The notes: generated from the letters alone by a model not told the origin. A stretch of 64,000 nt of DNA from CAYMJA01 sp964391095 (GCA_964391095.1 CAYMJA010000001.1:1-64000), one strand, 5' to 3'. Shown: positions 55,018-63,031, numbered from the stretch's first letter. A program made the numbers and translations.

Positions 55018-55677
55018 CTATTTAATATTTTTCAAAATTTCTTTAAATACATCTTCAATCGGTTGTTCACCATTGATTTTTATTAATCTTCTTTGTTTTT
55101 TATAATAGTTTATTGATTTTAAGGTTTCTTTTTTATATTCTTCGAGACGTTTTTCTATTGACGGAATAGTATCATCGGCTCGAGTCACAAGCTCGCCACC
55201 ACACTGATAACATTTTTTGAGTTTTTTAAATTCTCCCACCCAGGGAATCAGTCTACCACATTTTTTACACTGCCTTCTCTTCGTCAAACGATTAAAGGAT
55301 TCTCTCCTCCGAATATTAATAAGAAATACTTTTACTTTTTTGTCCCATTCATACCAATTTAAAGCCTCATCAACCAATATGGCTTCATGAATTATCCTTG
55401 TGCAGCCATCTAAAACAAAACCGTTAATTTTTGGCTGTTTTTTTAATTTTTCTAATTGATCTCCTAAAAGTTTAATAACAACAAAACTGGGCGCCAACCC
55501 TCCTTTATTCAGAACCTTAATAAGCTTTTCCCCGGTAAAATCACTCACCTTCTGACGGGCTCGCAGGGTTTTACCGCTTCCAATATATTTTAATTTAAAC
55601 TTCTTACAAAGAAGTTTTGCCTGAGTGCCCTTTCCAGAACCCGGTGGTCCTAATAAAATTATGACTTGTTTACTCAT
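55018..55677 (-). CDS. adk: adenylate kinase
   Basis: A 219-residue enzyme: GPPGSGKGTQA at 10-20, a zinc lid with CKKCGR and CYQCGG, and RADD in the lid hinge. Odd: NMP-bind motif GFVLDGCTRI instead of DGFPRT, and IGSGKTLRAR in place of STGDLLR. So substrate preference could differ from a standard AMP kinase. Confidence 0.88.
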   Translation of the reverse strand: MSKQVIILLGPPGSGKGTQAKLLCKKFKLKYIGSGKTLRARQKVSDFTGEKLIKVLNKGGLAPSFVVIKLLGDQLEKLKKQPKINGFVLDGCTRIIHEAILVDEALNWYEWDKKVKVFLINIRRRESFNRLTKRRQCKKCGRLIPWVGEFKKLKKCYQCGGELVTRADDTIPSIEKRLEEYKKETLKSINYYKKQRRLIKINGEQPIEDVFKEILKNIK

Positions 55678-55749
55678 AAATCGCTAATCAATCTCTAATT
55701 CATTCGCGAATATTCGCGAATTTAAAAATTCGCCATTAATTAGAGAAAG
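55678..55749. repeat. adk-secY gap: TTCGCGAATATTCGCGAA palindrome
   Basis: A perfect 20-bp palindrome at 55702-55721 inside CTAATTA-type arms (TCTCTAATT near 55692 and AATTAGAGA near 55738). Confidence 0.75.
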
Positions 55750-57027
55750 CTAAAATGTTTCATATTCTCGCATCTGCAACTGGGCGTTAATTTGTCGGAT
55801 TGTTTCCAAAACCACGCTAACCACAATAAGTAGAGCAGTTCCTCCTATTAAAAATCTAAAAACCATTACCCCGGTTATTCCCCCAACGATAGAAGGCATT
55901 ACGGCTATTATGGCTAAAAACAAAGCCCCAATACATAGAACCCGGTTCAAAATATGATGGATAAATTTAGCAGTTGACTCCCCTGGTCTAATTCCTGGAA
56001 CAAAACCACCCATTTTTTGAAGGTTCGTAGAAACCGCTTTTGGGTCAAAAGTAACAGCAGTGTAAAAATAAGTAAAAAGGATAACCAATAGGAAATATAA
56101 AATTCCGTAAATCCAGGGGTTTTGAAAAAAAGCAGCTATACTTATAGCGATATTTCCTACTGTTCCCCCTGTTCCGGCAAGAAAATTAGCAATCATTCCG
56201 GGAAAAAGCAAAATTGACATAGCAAAAATTATAGGAATTACTCCGGCAGGATTAATATTCAAAGGCAGATAAGTAGAAACCCCTCCATACATTTTCATTC
56301 CTCTAACTCTTTTAGCATAAGAAACCGGTATATTGCGCCTGCCTTCGGTAATTAAAACTACTCCGGTAATAATAATTAAAGCCATACCAACAAAAAGCAA
56401 ATAAGAAGGAATCTGAGCCGGGTCCCAAGTAAAAATTATCTGACGGATGTTGCTAGGGAAATCAGCAATAATGCCAGCAAAAATCAAAAGAGAAACCCCG
56501 TTGCCAATTCCTTTCTCTGTGATTAATTCTCCTAACCACATTAAAAAAAGAGTTCCAGCCGTAATAGTCAAAAGCGAACCCAGAAGAGCAAAAGGAGTCA
56601 GTGTAGAAATAATATTTTGATGTTGAAACAAAGTCAACATTCCATAACCTTGCAGTACAGCCAGGGGGATAGTTAATAATCTTCCATATTGATTAAATTT
56701 TTGTCGCCCGGCTTCCCCCTCTTCTTTATACATTTTCTCTAATTGGGGAAAAATCATCGTTAAAAGTTGAAGAATAATAACGGCAGTAATATAGGGACCA
56801 AGTCCTAACATTATAATGGAAAATCTATCTAATGCTCCGCCGGTGAAAACATTTAAGAGACCAAACATCTGAAATTGCTCAAAGAAGTTCTTTAAATTTT
56901 CAATATTCATTCCCGGCATAGGAATATTAGCCATTAATCTAAAAACAACAAAAATTCCTAAAACAAAAAGAATTTTTTTACGAAGATCGCGAATTTTGAA
57001 TACTTGAATGATTTTGTGATACCACAT
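55750..57027 (-). CDS. secY: preprotein translocase subunit SecY
   Basis: A ten-helix translocon channel. IRDLRKKILFVLGIFVVFRLMANIPMPG at the start, plug region GGALDRFSIIMLGLGPYITA, and LGELITEKGIGNGVSLLIFAGI. I start at the ATG at 57027 (MWYHKIIQVF; 425 residues) rather than 57048. It follows rplO, as expected, with SecE at 24253. Confidence 0.96.
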   Translation of the reverse strand: MWYHKIIQVFKIRDLRKKILFVLGIFVVFRLMANIPMPGMNIENLKNFFEQFQMFGLLNVFTGGALDRFSIIMLGLGPYITAVIILQLLTMIFPQLEKMYKEEGEAGRQKFNQYGRLLTIPLAVLQGYGMLTLFQHQNIISTLTPFALLGSLLTITAGTLFLMWLGELITEKGIGNGVSLLIFAGIIADFPSNIRQIIFTWDPAQIPSYLLFVGMALIIITGVVLITEGRRNIPVSYAKRVRGMKMYGGVSTYLPLNINPAGVIPIIFAMSILLFPGMIANFLAGTGGTVGNIAISIAAFFQNPWIYGILYFLLVILFTYFYTAVTFDPKAVSTNLQKMGGFVPGIRPGESTAKFIHHILNRVLCIGALFLAIIAVMPSIVGGITGVMVFRFLIGGTALLIVVSVVLETIRQINAQLQMREYETF

Positions 57028-57100
57028 CGTGTTAGTATCAAGTATCAAGTATTAGGTATTAAGTATTTTTTTAAATTTAAATTATACTTAATACTTGACA
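57028..57100. repeat. AGTATTAAGTATCAAGTAT hairpin, rplO-secY gap
   Basis: Left arm of tandem AGTATCA/AGTATTA units and a right arm of their complements around an AT-rich loop, reaching into the last rplO codons. Confidence 0.75.
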
Positions 57101-57541
57101 CTAAATACTTAATGCTATCTTTCCGCTGACTTTTTCTATTTTTTCTTTGGCAACTTTTGAAACATCACAATTCTGAATAGTTAGAGCTTTAGTTATTTCG
57201 CCTTTACCCAAAATTTTCACTTTAGGTATCTTACCTTTCATTTTACGGATTATTTTCTTTTCAAGCAAAATTTTCGGAGTAACCAGCTCTAAATTATTAA
57301 ATTTCTTATCTAAAACCTCGACATTAACAACTGCTAAATTTTTTTCTTTTGGCTTGAATCTATAGCCTCTTAATTTTGGATATCTTTTTATCAATCCTCG
57401 GATAATCGGAACCAACTTTCTGCCAGCCCGTGATTTCTGACCCTTAACCCCTCTCCCAGAATAAGTCCCTCGCTTTCCGCCACGACCAATTCGTTTCTTC
57501 TTCTTTAATTTATGTTTGGGACGTAATTGATGCAATTGCAT
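57101..57541 (-). CDS. rplO: 50S ribosomal protein uL15
   Basis: A 146-residue protein: MQLHQLRPKHKLKKKKRIGRGG, GTYSGRGVKGQKSRAG and RYKPKEKNLAVVNVE-like stretch (RFKPKEKNLAVVNVEVL). Start at the ATG at 57541; a longer frame begins in the gap. It directly follows rpsE; rpmD (uL30) is absent between them. Confidence 0.96.
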   Translation of the reverse strand: MQLHQLRPKHKLKKKKRIGRGGKRGTYSGRGVKGQKSRAGRKLVPIIRGLIKRYPKLRGYRFKPKEKNLAVVNVEVLDKKFNNLELVTPKILLEKKIIRKMKGKIPKVKILGKGEITKALTIQNCDVSKVAKEKIEKVSGKIALSI

Positions 57542-57565
57542 AATTTTTGCTTCGCAAAACACTGA

Positions 57566-58060
57566 TTAATACGGATTTCGGCGCAGCTTTTCTAAAGCTC
57601 TGATAGTAACCTTAGCATTATTTAATTTATTCCTTGTTTTACCCAATACTTTTGAGGAAATATCTTTTATCCCGGCTAAGGTGCAAATAACTCGAACTAC
57701 CCCCCCTGCTACCAATCCTCTTCCTTTTCTTTGGGGTTTAAGTAAAATTTTAGCTGCTCCAAATTTTGCTTCCACTTGATGAGAAATTGTTCCATTGACA
57801 ATTGGTACCTCTATTAAATCCTTCTTTGCCTTCCGTGTTGCTTTTTCTACTGCTTGAGCAACATCCATTCCTTTGGCAACGCCTAATCCAACCTTTCCTT
57901 TTCTATTTCCAGTTACTACTACCGCCCGAAACCTAAAACGCCGACCCCCAGCGGTCATTCGTACAACTCTTGCCAGACCAAGTAACTTGGACTCAAACTC
58001 CTCCTTCTTTCTCTCAACCCTAAATCCTCTTTTTGTTATTTTGTTTTTTTGAATAACCAT
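57566..58060 (-). CDS. rpsE: 30S ribosomal protein uS5
   Basis: A 164-residue fidelity protein: ARVVRMTAGGRRFRFRAVVVTGNRKGKVGLGVAKGMDV, then KILLKPQRKGRGLVAGGVVRVICTLAGIKDISSKVLG. Normal length. Two bases after rplR. Confidence 0.97.
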   Translation of the reverse strand: MVIQKNKITKRGFRVERKKEEFESKLLGLARVVRMTAGGRRFRFRAVVVTGNRKGKVGLGVAKGMDVAQAVEKATRKAKKDLIEVPIVNGTISHQVEAKFGAAKILLKPQRKGRGLVAGGVVRVICTLAGIKDISSKVLGKTRNKLNNAKVTIRALEKLRRNPY

Positions 58061-58062
58061 AT

Positions 58063-58440
58063 CTAAAACTCCAGTCCTCCTTCTCTCGCTCCTTCAGCCA
58101 CTGCTTTCACTCTGCCGTGATATTTATAACCCCCTCTATCAAATATTACTTTTTTAATCTTCTTTCCCTGAGCTTTCTCGGCAATTAACTTTCCTATCTC
58201 GTAAGCTCTTTTTACCTTACCAGTAAGCCCTTCAGTTCTTTTTTCTTTTAAAATTTTTACTTTTTTAAGTTCCTTTTCGTCAGCGGCAATTAAAGTTTGG
58301 GCTTTTTCGTCATCAATTAACTGGGCGTAAATATGCTTTGCCGACCTAAAAACACAGAGCCGAGGAACTTCAGCGGTTCCTTTTATTTTCACTCGAACCT
58401 TCTTATGACGTCTATATCTTTTTTGTTGTTTTACTAACAT
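58063..58440 (-). CDS. rplR: 50S ribosomal protein uL18
   Basis: A 125-residue 5S rRNA-binding protein: RVKIKGTAEVPRLCVFRSAKHIYAQLIDDEKAQTL and FDRGGYKYHGRVKAVAEGAREGGLEF. It has a hairpin-rich gap upstream. Confidence 0.97.
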   Translation of the reverse strand: MLVKQQKRYRRHKKVRVKIKGTAEVPRLCVFRSAKHIYAQLIDDEKAQTLIAADEKELKKVKILKEKRTEGLTGKVKRAYEIGKLIAEKAQGKKIKKVIFDRGGYKYHGRVKAVAEGAREGGLEF

Positions 58441-58498
58441 AAATCAGCGAACAGCGAACAGTATCTAATTTATTTTGTTCATTGTTCATTGTTTATTG
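58441..58498. repeat. GAACAGCGAACAGT / CATTGTTCATTGTT hairpin, rplF-rplR gap
   Basis: Arms built of tandem GAACAGC units and complementary GTTCATT units. Same family at 61624-61684 and partly 32820-32865. Confidence 0.72.
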
Positions 58499-59044
58499 TT
58501 ATGTTGTTGCCGTCACCACTTTTTTGCCGGCTTTTCTTCGAACTCGCTCTCCCAAATATCTTATTCCCTTTCCCTTGTAGGGCTCTGGTGGACGAATCGA
58601 CCTTATTTTAGCAGCCACTTGACCAACTAATTCCTTATTAATTCCCGAGACGGTAATGATATTTTTCTCTATTAAAAAATTTATGCCCTCAGGCTTTTTT
58701 ATTTTAACAGGATGAGAAAATCCAATATGTAAAACTAAATTTTCTCCCTCTAAATTCGCCTTATAACCTACGCCTTGTATTTGCATTTTTTTTTCATATC
58801 CTTCAGTAATTCCTTTCACCATATTAAAAATAAGGGTCCTGGTTAATCCCCAAAAAGCTTCAGTTCGTTTAGTTTCTCTCTGAGGACTGATAAAAATCTT
58901 TCCTTCCCTTTCCTCAACCTTAATTTCGGGCCGAATCTTCTTTTGAAGTTCACCTTTAGGACCTTTAACAATTACTGTCTGGCCTTCAATTTTTACCTTT
59001 ACGCTTTCTGGTATTAAAATTGGTTTTTTGCCTACACGTGACAT
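58499..59044 (-). CDS. rplF: 50S ribosomal protein uL6
   Basis: A 181-residue two-domain protein: MSRVGKKPILIPESVKVKIEGQTVIVKGPKGEL and the C-terminal PPEPYKGKGIRYLGERVRRKAGKK. Normal length. Separated from rpsH by the large branched repeat. Confidence 0.97.
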   Translation of the reverse strand: MSRVGKKPILIPESVKVKIEGQTVIVKGPKGELQKKIRPEIKVEEREGKIFISPQRETKRTEAFWGLTRTLIFNMVKGITEGYEKKMQIQGVGYKANLEGENLVLHIGFSHPVKIKKPEGINFLIEKNIITVSGINKELVGQVAAKIRSIRPPEPYKGKGIRYLGERVRRKAGKKVVTATT

Positions 59045-59059
59045 AGTTTTTTGAAGTGA

Positions 59060-59188
59060 GGGAATATGACTTTCGGGAGTACCGCAGGCAAGTTAGCTTG
59101 GTTATGCCGAAGGCGGATAACTTGCCGAGGAACTAAGCTCGTTTTGCCGCTGGAAGCAAAACGAGCGGCTCCCGAAAGTCATATTCCC
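59060..59188. repeat. 129-bp branched palindromic element, rpsH-rplF gap
   Basis: A perfect 20-bp outer stem (59060-59079 with 59169-59188) encloses two inner hairpins: 59087-59126 (GGCAAGTTA/TAACTTGCC) and 59137-59166 (GCTCGTTTTGC/GCAAAACGAGC). It is a three-way-junction shape in RNA. Its left part recurs near rnc (2977-3010). Confidence 0.88.
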
Positions 59189-59195
59189 GAACGAA

Positions 59196-59609
59196 TCACC
59201 ATATTTCACAAATAACCTCCCCGCCCAGTTTCTTTTTCCTGGCTTCTTTATCTGTCATTAGTCCTTTCGGCGTGGAAACTATTGTTGTTCCATAACCTCC
59301 CTGAACTCTTTTAATTTCTTTAGCCCGAGCATAAATTCTCTGCCCAGGTTTTGAAATTCTTTTTAAACCGGAAATAGCAGAACCCATTTGCTCTTTTCTG
59401 TCTTTGACAAAACTCTGGTATTTTAAGGTAATCTCAAGAATCTTTTTGGTTTTTCTTCCTTTTCTCTCGACTTTTTCAATAAATCCTTGTTTTTCTAAAA
59501 TCTTAGCAATTTCATATTTTAAATTAGAAAAAGGAATAGAAACCGTTGGATGTAAAACGGCCTGGGCATTACGTATTCTATTGAGCATATCTGTAATGGG
59601 ATCGGTCAT
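59196..59609 (-). CDS. rpsH: 30S ribosomal protein uS8
   Basis: A 137-residue protein: MTDPITDMLNRIRNAQAVLHPTVSIPFSNLKYEIAKIL and the C-terminal GYGTTIVSTPKGLMTDKEARKKKLGGEVICEIW. Normal length. Confidence 0.97.
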   Translation of the reverse strand: MTDPITDMLNRIRNAQAVLHPTVSIPFSNLKYEIAKILEKQGFIEKVERKGRKTKKILEITLKYQSFVKDRKEQMGSAISGLKRISKPGQRIYARAKEIKRVQGGYGTTIVSTPKGLMTDKEARKKKLGGEVICEIW

Positions 59610-59686
59610 ATTTAGTATTAAGTATTAAGTATGAGGTATTAGATATGTTAAAAAAATTATACTTGATACTTGATACTTTTTACTTG
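59608..59686. repeat. AGTATTAAGTATTAAGTAT hairpin, rpsN-rpsH gap
   Basis: Left AGTATTAAGTATTAAGTAT and right ATACTTGATACTTGATACT arms pair with G.U pairs on one strand, around an AT loop. Confidence 0.78.
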
Positions 59687-59795
59687 CTACCAGCTACTTT
59701 TTTTTACTCCGGGTATTTCGCCCTCGTTTGCTAATTCTCTAAAACAGATTCTACACAAGCCAAATTTTGTATATATTCCTCTCGACCTGCCGCAT
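59687..59795 (-). pseudogene. rpsN: 3' part of a second uS14 gene, cut by the assembly gap
   Basis: Reading to the gap gives CGRSRGIYTKFGLCRICF, then RELANEGEIPGVKKSSW and a stop: the C-terminal half of a zinc-type uS14. It is similar to, but clearly different from, the copy across the gap. It may be a true tandem gene with its 5' part in the gap, or a mis-joined contig. Not proven to be a pseudogene; the 5' end is simply unseen. Confidence 0.75.
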
Positions 59796-59805
59796 NNNNN
59801 NNNNN
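59796..59805. other. assembly gap of 10 N
   Basis: A run of ten N between two uS14 fragments. The true gap length is unknown. Confidence 0.98.
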
Positions 59806-59982
59806 TGCTTTTTTTACTCCAGGTATTTTCCCTTCTGAAGCTAACTCCCTAAAACATATCCGGCAAAGCCCGAACTTTCTCATATATCCTTTCTTCCTTC
59901 CACATCTAAAACAACGTCGAACAATTCTCGTACTGTATTTAGGTTTCTTTTTAGATTTTGCAATTTGCGATTTTTTAGCCAT
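59806..59982 (-). CDS. rpsN: 30S ribosomal protein uS14 (zinc type), 3' end in gap
   Basis: 59 residues before the gap: MAKKSQIAKSKKKPKYSTRI, CFRCGRKKGYMRKFGLCRICFRE with the CxxC pairs, and ASEGKIPGVKKA. Only two or three C-terminal residues are missing compared with the 61-residue family. It abuts rplE (one shared base). Any sequence read across the Ns is unreliable. Confidence 0.9.
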
Positions 59983-60536
59983 TATCTCTTAATGGGAAAC
60001 CCCAATAATCTTAATAACTCTATCCCCTGCTCACGTGTTTTTGCTGTTGTCACGATTGTGATTTCAAATCCAAAACTAACTTTTACCTCTTCCGGAGAAA
60101 TCTCGGGAAAAACAATATGTTCCTTAATAGAAATAGTAAGATTTCCCTCCTTATCAAACGATTTCAAGTCAATTCCTCGAAAATCCCGAGTTCGGGGAAG
60201 TCCAATATAAATTAGCCGTTCTAAGAAATCATACATCTTTTTCTTCCGTAAAGTAACCATCCCTCCAATTGGCATTCCTTTTCTTGTTTTAAATCCGGAA
60301 ATTGCTTTTTTAGCATTAGTTAAAACCGGTCTTTGTCCGCAAATTAAAGCTAAATCCTCTAAAATAGTTGTGTAAATTTTTTTCTGTTCTGTTGAAGTTT
60401 TACCAACAACCAACCTACCAAATCCGGTATTCACCACAACTTTTTCAATTTTTGGCACAGCCATCTTATTTTTGCATCCAAACTTCTCTTGCATCACCGG
60501 AACTACCTCTTTGTTATATTTTTCTTTTAATCGCAT
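59982..60536 (-). CDS. rplE: 50S ribosomal protein uL5
   Basis: A 184-residue 5S-associated protein: KMAVPKIEKVVVNTGFGR, LALICGQRPVLTNAKKAISGFKTRKGMPIGGMVTLR and PRTRDFRGIDLKSFDKEGNLTISIKEHIVFPEI. Normal length. Confidence 0.97.
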   Translation of the reverse strand: MRLKEKYNKEVVPVMQEKFGCKNKMAVPKIEKVVVNTGFGRLVVGKTSTEQKKIYTTILEDLALICGQRPVLTNAKKAISGFKTRKGMPIGGMVTLRKKKMYDFLERLIYIGLPRTRDFRGIDLKSFDKEGNLTISIKEHIVFPEISPEEVKVSFGFEITIVTTAKTREQGIELLRLLGFPIKR

Positions 60537-60552
60537 TTTGCTTCGTAAATTA

Positions 60553-60858
60553 TTAAATTTCTCCTTTGCATTTCTTACATATTCTATACTTCTTCTTCCC
60601 TTCTGTTTTATACCCTACCCGAGTTGCCTTTCCACATTTAGAACAAATAAGTTTTATATTAGAAACATTAATGGGGGCGGGCCTTTCTACAATTTGACCT
60701 TTCTCTCCAGACCTTTTTGGTCTTACGTGTTTTTTTCTTAAATTAATTCCTTCAATAATAACTCTACCCTTTTTAGGAAAAGTTTCTATAACCCTGCCCT
60801 TTCTTCCACGGTCTTTTCCAGATAATATCAATACTGTATCACCTTTGCGTATTTTCAT
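60553..60858 (-). CDS. rplX: 50S ribosomal protein uL24
   Basis: A 101-residue protein with a KOW motif: MKIRKGDTVLILSGKDRGRKGRVIETFPKKGRVIIEGINLRKKH. The C-terminal CSKCGKATRVGY and CKKCKGEI give a zinc ribbon as in some bacterial forms. I start at 60858. Confidence 0.96.
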   Translation of the reverse strand: MKIRKGDTVLILSGKDRGRKGRVIETFPKKGRVIIEGINLRKKHVRPKRSGEKGQIVERPAPINVSNIKLICSKCGKATRVGYKTEGKKKYRICKKCKGEI

Positions 60859-60865
60859 AAACAAG

Positions 60866-60938
60866 ATGTTGTAATGTTATAGCGTTCAATTTCCCTCTCC
60901 GCTCGCTTATTAGAATTTCTCATTACAACATTAGAACA
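60866..60938. repeat. TTACAACATTAGAA / CCGCTCGCTTATT repeat, copy 2
   Basis: GTTGTAATGTTATAGC, CCGCTCGCTTATTAGAA, then TTACAACATTAGAAC. Same family as 37016-37094, here in the rplX-rplN gap. Confidence 0.7.
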
Positions 60939-60939
60939 A

Positions 60940-61308
60940 TTATACAATGCTCTTTGCCAGACTAATTATTTTGTCAAATCTTTTCTCCTTTAATTCTCGA
61001 CATACCGGACCAAAAATCCTTCCTCCTTTTGGCTCCCTTCCTGCTCCTAAAACTACTGCCGCATTGTCGTCAAATCGAATATATGAGCCATCAGAACGCC
61101 TAAAGGATTTTTTTTGTCTTATAATCACTGCTTTTACTATATCGTGTTTTTTTACTGGTCTTCTTGGTTCTGTAACTTTAACCGTAGCTACGATAATATC
61201 TCCAATTTGGGCATATCTGTGCCGGGTGCCGCCTAAAACCCGGATGCATTGAATTATCTTTGCCCCGCTATTGTCAGCGATTTTTAACATTGTTCCTGGT
61301 TGAACCAT
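60940..61308 (-). CDS. rplN: 50S ribosomal protein uL14
   Basis: A 122-residue protein: MVQPGTMLKIADNSGAKIIQCIRVLGGTRHRYAQIGDIIVATVK and DDNAAVVLGAGREPKGGRIFGPVCREL. Canonical length. Confidence 0.98.
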   Translation of the reverse strand: MVQPGTMLKIADNSGAKIIQCIRVLGGTRHRYAQIGDIIVATVKVTEPRRPVKKHDIVKAVIIRQKKSFRRSDGSYIRFDDNAAVVLGAGREPKGGRIFGPVCRELKEKRFDKIISLAKSIV

Positions 61309-61386
61309 AAATGAGTATTAAGTATTAAGTATCAAGTATCATGTATTTTGAAAGAATTAGAATTTATACCTAATACTTAATACTTG
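61309..61386. repeat. AGTATTAAGTATCAAGTATC hairpin, rplN-rpsQ gap
   Basis: Tandem AGTATTA units on the left and TAATACTTAATACTT units on the right, around TTTTGAAAGAATTAG. Confidence 0.75.
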
Positions 61387-61623
61387 CTACTTGATACTTT
61401 TTATCACTCTCCATCTCTTATCTTTACTCAACGGTCTACATTCTTCAATAATAACCTTATCACCCGTATGATATTTTCCCTTTTCGTCGTGGGCTTTATA
61501 TCTTTTATGAACTTTGTATCTTTTTTTATACCTTGGGTGTTCTTTTAATCGTTCTACTTCAATTATTACTGTTTTTTGCATTTTATCGGAAACCACTATT
61601 CCTTTTAATTGGCGTTTTGGCAT
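61387..61623 (-). CDS. rpsQ: 30S ribosomal protein uS17
   Basis: A 78-residue OB-fold protein: MPKRQLKGIVVSDKMQKTVIIEVERLKEHPRYKKRYKVHKRYKAHDE and GDKVIIEECRPLSKDKRWRV. The start is at 61623; the longer frame runs into a repeat. Confidence 0.96.
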   Translation of the reverse strand: MPKRQLKGIVVSDKMQKTVIIEVERLKEHPRYKKRYKVHKRYKAHDEKGKYHTGDKVIIEECRPLSKDKRWRVIKSIK

Positions 61624-61684
61624 AAAATCAACGAACAGCGAACAAAGAACAGCGAACAATATATTGTAATTTTTTGTTCATTGT
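61624..61684. repeat. CGAACAGCGAACAA / TTGTTCATTGTTTATTG hairpin, rpsQ-rpmC gap
   Basis: Imperfect arms of about 30 nt built of tandem units; the rpmC C-terminus (MNNKQ) overlaps the right arm. Confidence 0.75.
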
Positions 61685-61870
61685 TTATTGTTTATTGTTC
61701 ATTAACGTAAGTATTCTGGCAATATCTTTTTTGATCTGCCTAATTTTTTTTACATTTTTTATTTTACCTGATGCTAAATCAAAACGAAGCTGTTGTAATC
61801 TCTCCCGGTTTTCTTTTAGCATCTTCCGCAATTCATTCTCTGGTTTTTGTTTTATCTCTGATAATTTCAT
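61685..61870 (-). CDS. rpmC: 50S ribosomal protein uL29
   Basis: A 61-residue two-helix protein at the tunnel exit: MKLSEIKQKPENELRKMLKENRERLQQLRFDLASGKIKNVKKIRQIKKDIARILT. It directly abuts rplP. Confidence 0.95.
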   Translation of the reverse strand: MKLSEIKQKPENELRKMLKENRERLQQLRFDLASGKIKNVKKIRQIKKDIARILTLMNNKQ

Positions 61871-62269
61871 CTATCTTTTAATAAATTTGGTTTTAACCGG
61901 CAATTTATCAGCCGCTTTTCTAAAAGCCGCCTTGGCTTCTTCTTCTTTTATTCCTTCAATTTCAAAAATAATCCGGCCGGGTTTTATAGGAAAAACATAA
62001 TGATCAACTGCTCCCTTTCCTCCACCCATAGGAACTTCTGTTCCTTTCAGAGTTATCGGTTTATCCGGAAAAATTCTAATCCAAAGTTTGCCTCCTTTTC
62101 TTAGATATCTAATAATAGCTCGCCGAGCTGCTTCAATTTGCCGCGATGTTATCCGCTTTGTTCCTAAAGATTTAAGACCGTAACTGCCAAAAGCAAGCTC
62201 GGTTGACCGAGTTTCATTCCCTTTTGAAACTCCTTTTTGCCATTTACGGTGTTTAACTTTTTTGGGCAT
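61871..62269 (-). CDS. rplP: 50S ribosomal protein uL16
   Basis: A 132-residue protein: MPKKVKHRKWQKGVSKGNETRSTELAFGSYGLKSLGTKRITSRQIEAARRAI and GGGKGAVDHYVFPIKPGRIIFEI. Start at 62269 by family comparison; 62281 is possible. Confidence 0.96.
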   Translation of the reverse strand: MPKKVKHRKWQKGVSKGNETRSTELAFGSYGLKSLGTKRITSRQIEAARRAIIRYLRKGGKLWIRIFPDKPITLKGTEVPMGGGKGAVDHYVFPIKPGRIIFEIEGIKEEEAKAAFRKAADKLPVKTKFIKR

Positions 62270-62317
62270 TAAGATAGCCATGATGATTTTTATGAGCGAA
62301 GCGAATAAATATCATCA

Positions 62318-62371
62318 CCCCGCCCTCTAAACTGAACGAATTATTACATATACATAGAATAGAGGGCGGGG
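62318..62371. repeat. CCCCGCCCTCTA-family palindrome, rpsC-rplP gap
   Basis: A 12-bp perfect stem CCCCGCCCTCTA/TAGAGGGCGGGG with a 30-nt loop. Confidence 0.88.
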
Positions 62372-62380
62372 TTTTCATTA

Positions 62381-63028
62381 TCACTCAAACTTTTCTCCTT
62401 TATATATCCAAACCTTTACTCCTATTACCCCATAACTACAAAGAGCTTTGACCCTGGCATAGTCAATATCAGATCTAAGAGTTTGGAGAGGAAGTTGGCC
62501 AGTTTTAATCCATTGTCTTCGAGCAATCTCGGCTCCGTTAAGCCGTCCTGATAATTCTACTCTTGCTCCTTTAACTCCCTTAGAAGCTGAAATTTTACTT
62601 AAGGCCTGTTTCAACACTCTTCTGTAAGAAACCCTTTTCTCAATTTGTCGAGCAATCCATTGGCCGCTTAAATTTGCAGAGATCCAGGGATTTTTAATTT
62701 CTCTAATCTCAATTTTTATTTCTTTTTTACCCTCCTCAGGGACTATTCCTATCTCTTTCTCTAATTCTTTCTTTAACTCCTCAATTCCCTTTCCGCCCCG
62801 TCCGATGATAAGACCCGGTCTTGCGCTGAAAATAATAATATTTAATTTACCAGGAAATCTCTCAATTTCGATTTTCTCTATTCCGATCTTCCCTAATTTT
62901 TTTCTTACAAACTCTCTAATTTTAAAATCTTCCTCTAAATATTCTGCAGGTTTCTTATAAAATCCTCGTGAATTCCAATCATTTATTCTCCTTATTCGGT
63001 ATGCTTTTGGGTGGACTTTATGAGTCAT
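62381..63028 (-). CDS. rpsC: 30S ribosomal protein uS3
   Basis: A 215-residue protein at the mRNA entrance: MTHKVHPKAYRIRRINDWNSRGFYK, KH domain IIIFSARPGLIIGRGGKGIEELKKEL, and the C-terminal GARVELSGRLNGAEIARRQWIKTGQLPLQTLRSDIDY. Confidence 0.97.
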   Translation of the reverse strand: MTHKVHPKAYRIRRINDWNSRGFYKKPAEYLEEDFKIREFVRKKLGKIGIEKIEIERFPGKLNIIIFSARPGLIIGRGGKGIEELKKELEKEIGIVPEEGKKEIKIEIREIKNPWISANLSGQWIARQIEKRVSYRRVLKQALSKISASKGVKGARVELSGRLNGAEIARRQWIKTGQLPLQTLRSDIDYARVKALCSYGVIGVKVWIYKGEKFE

Positions 63029-63031
63029 AGT

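Noticed and set aside
59731..59805. Reading frame of uS14 continued through the Ns into a different frame
   Set aside because: The ten N are a placeholder, so any frame across them is meaningless; the downstream side encodes uS14 in another frame.
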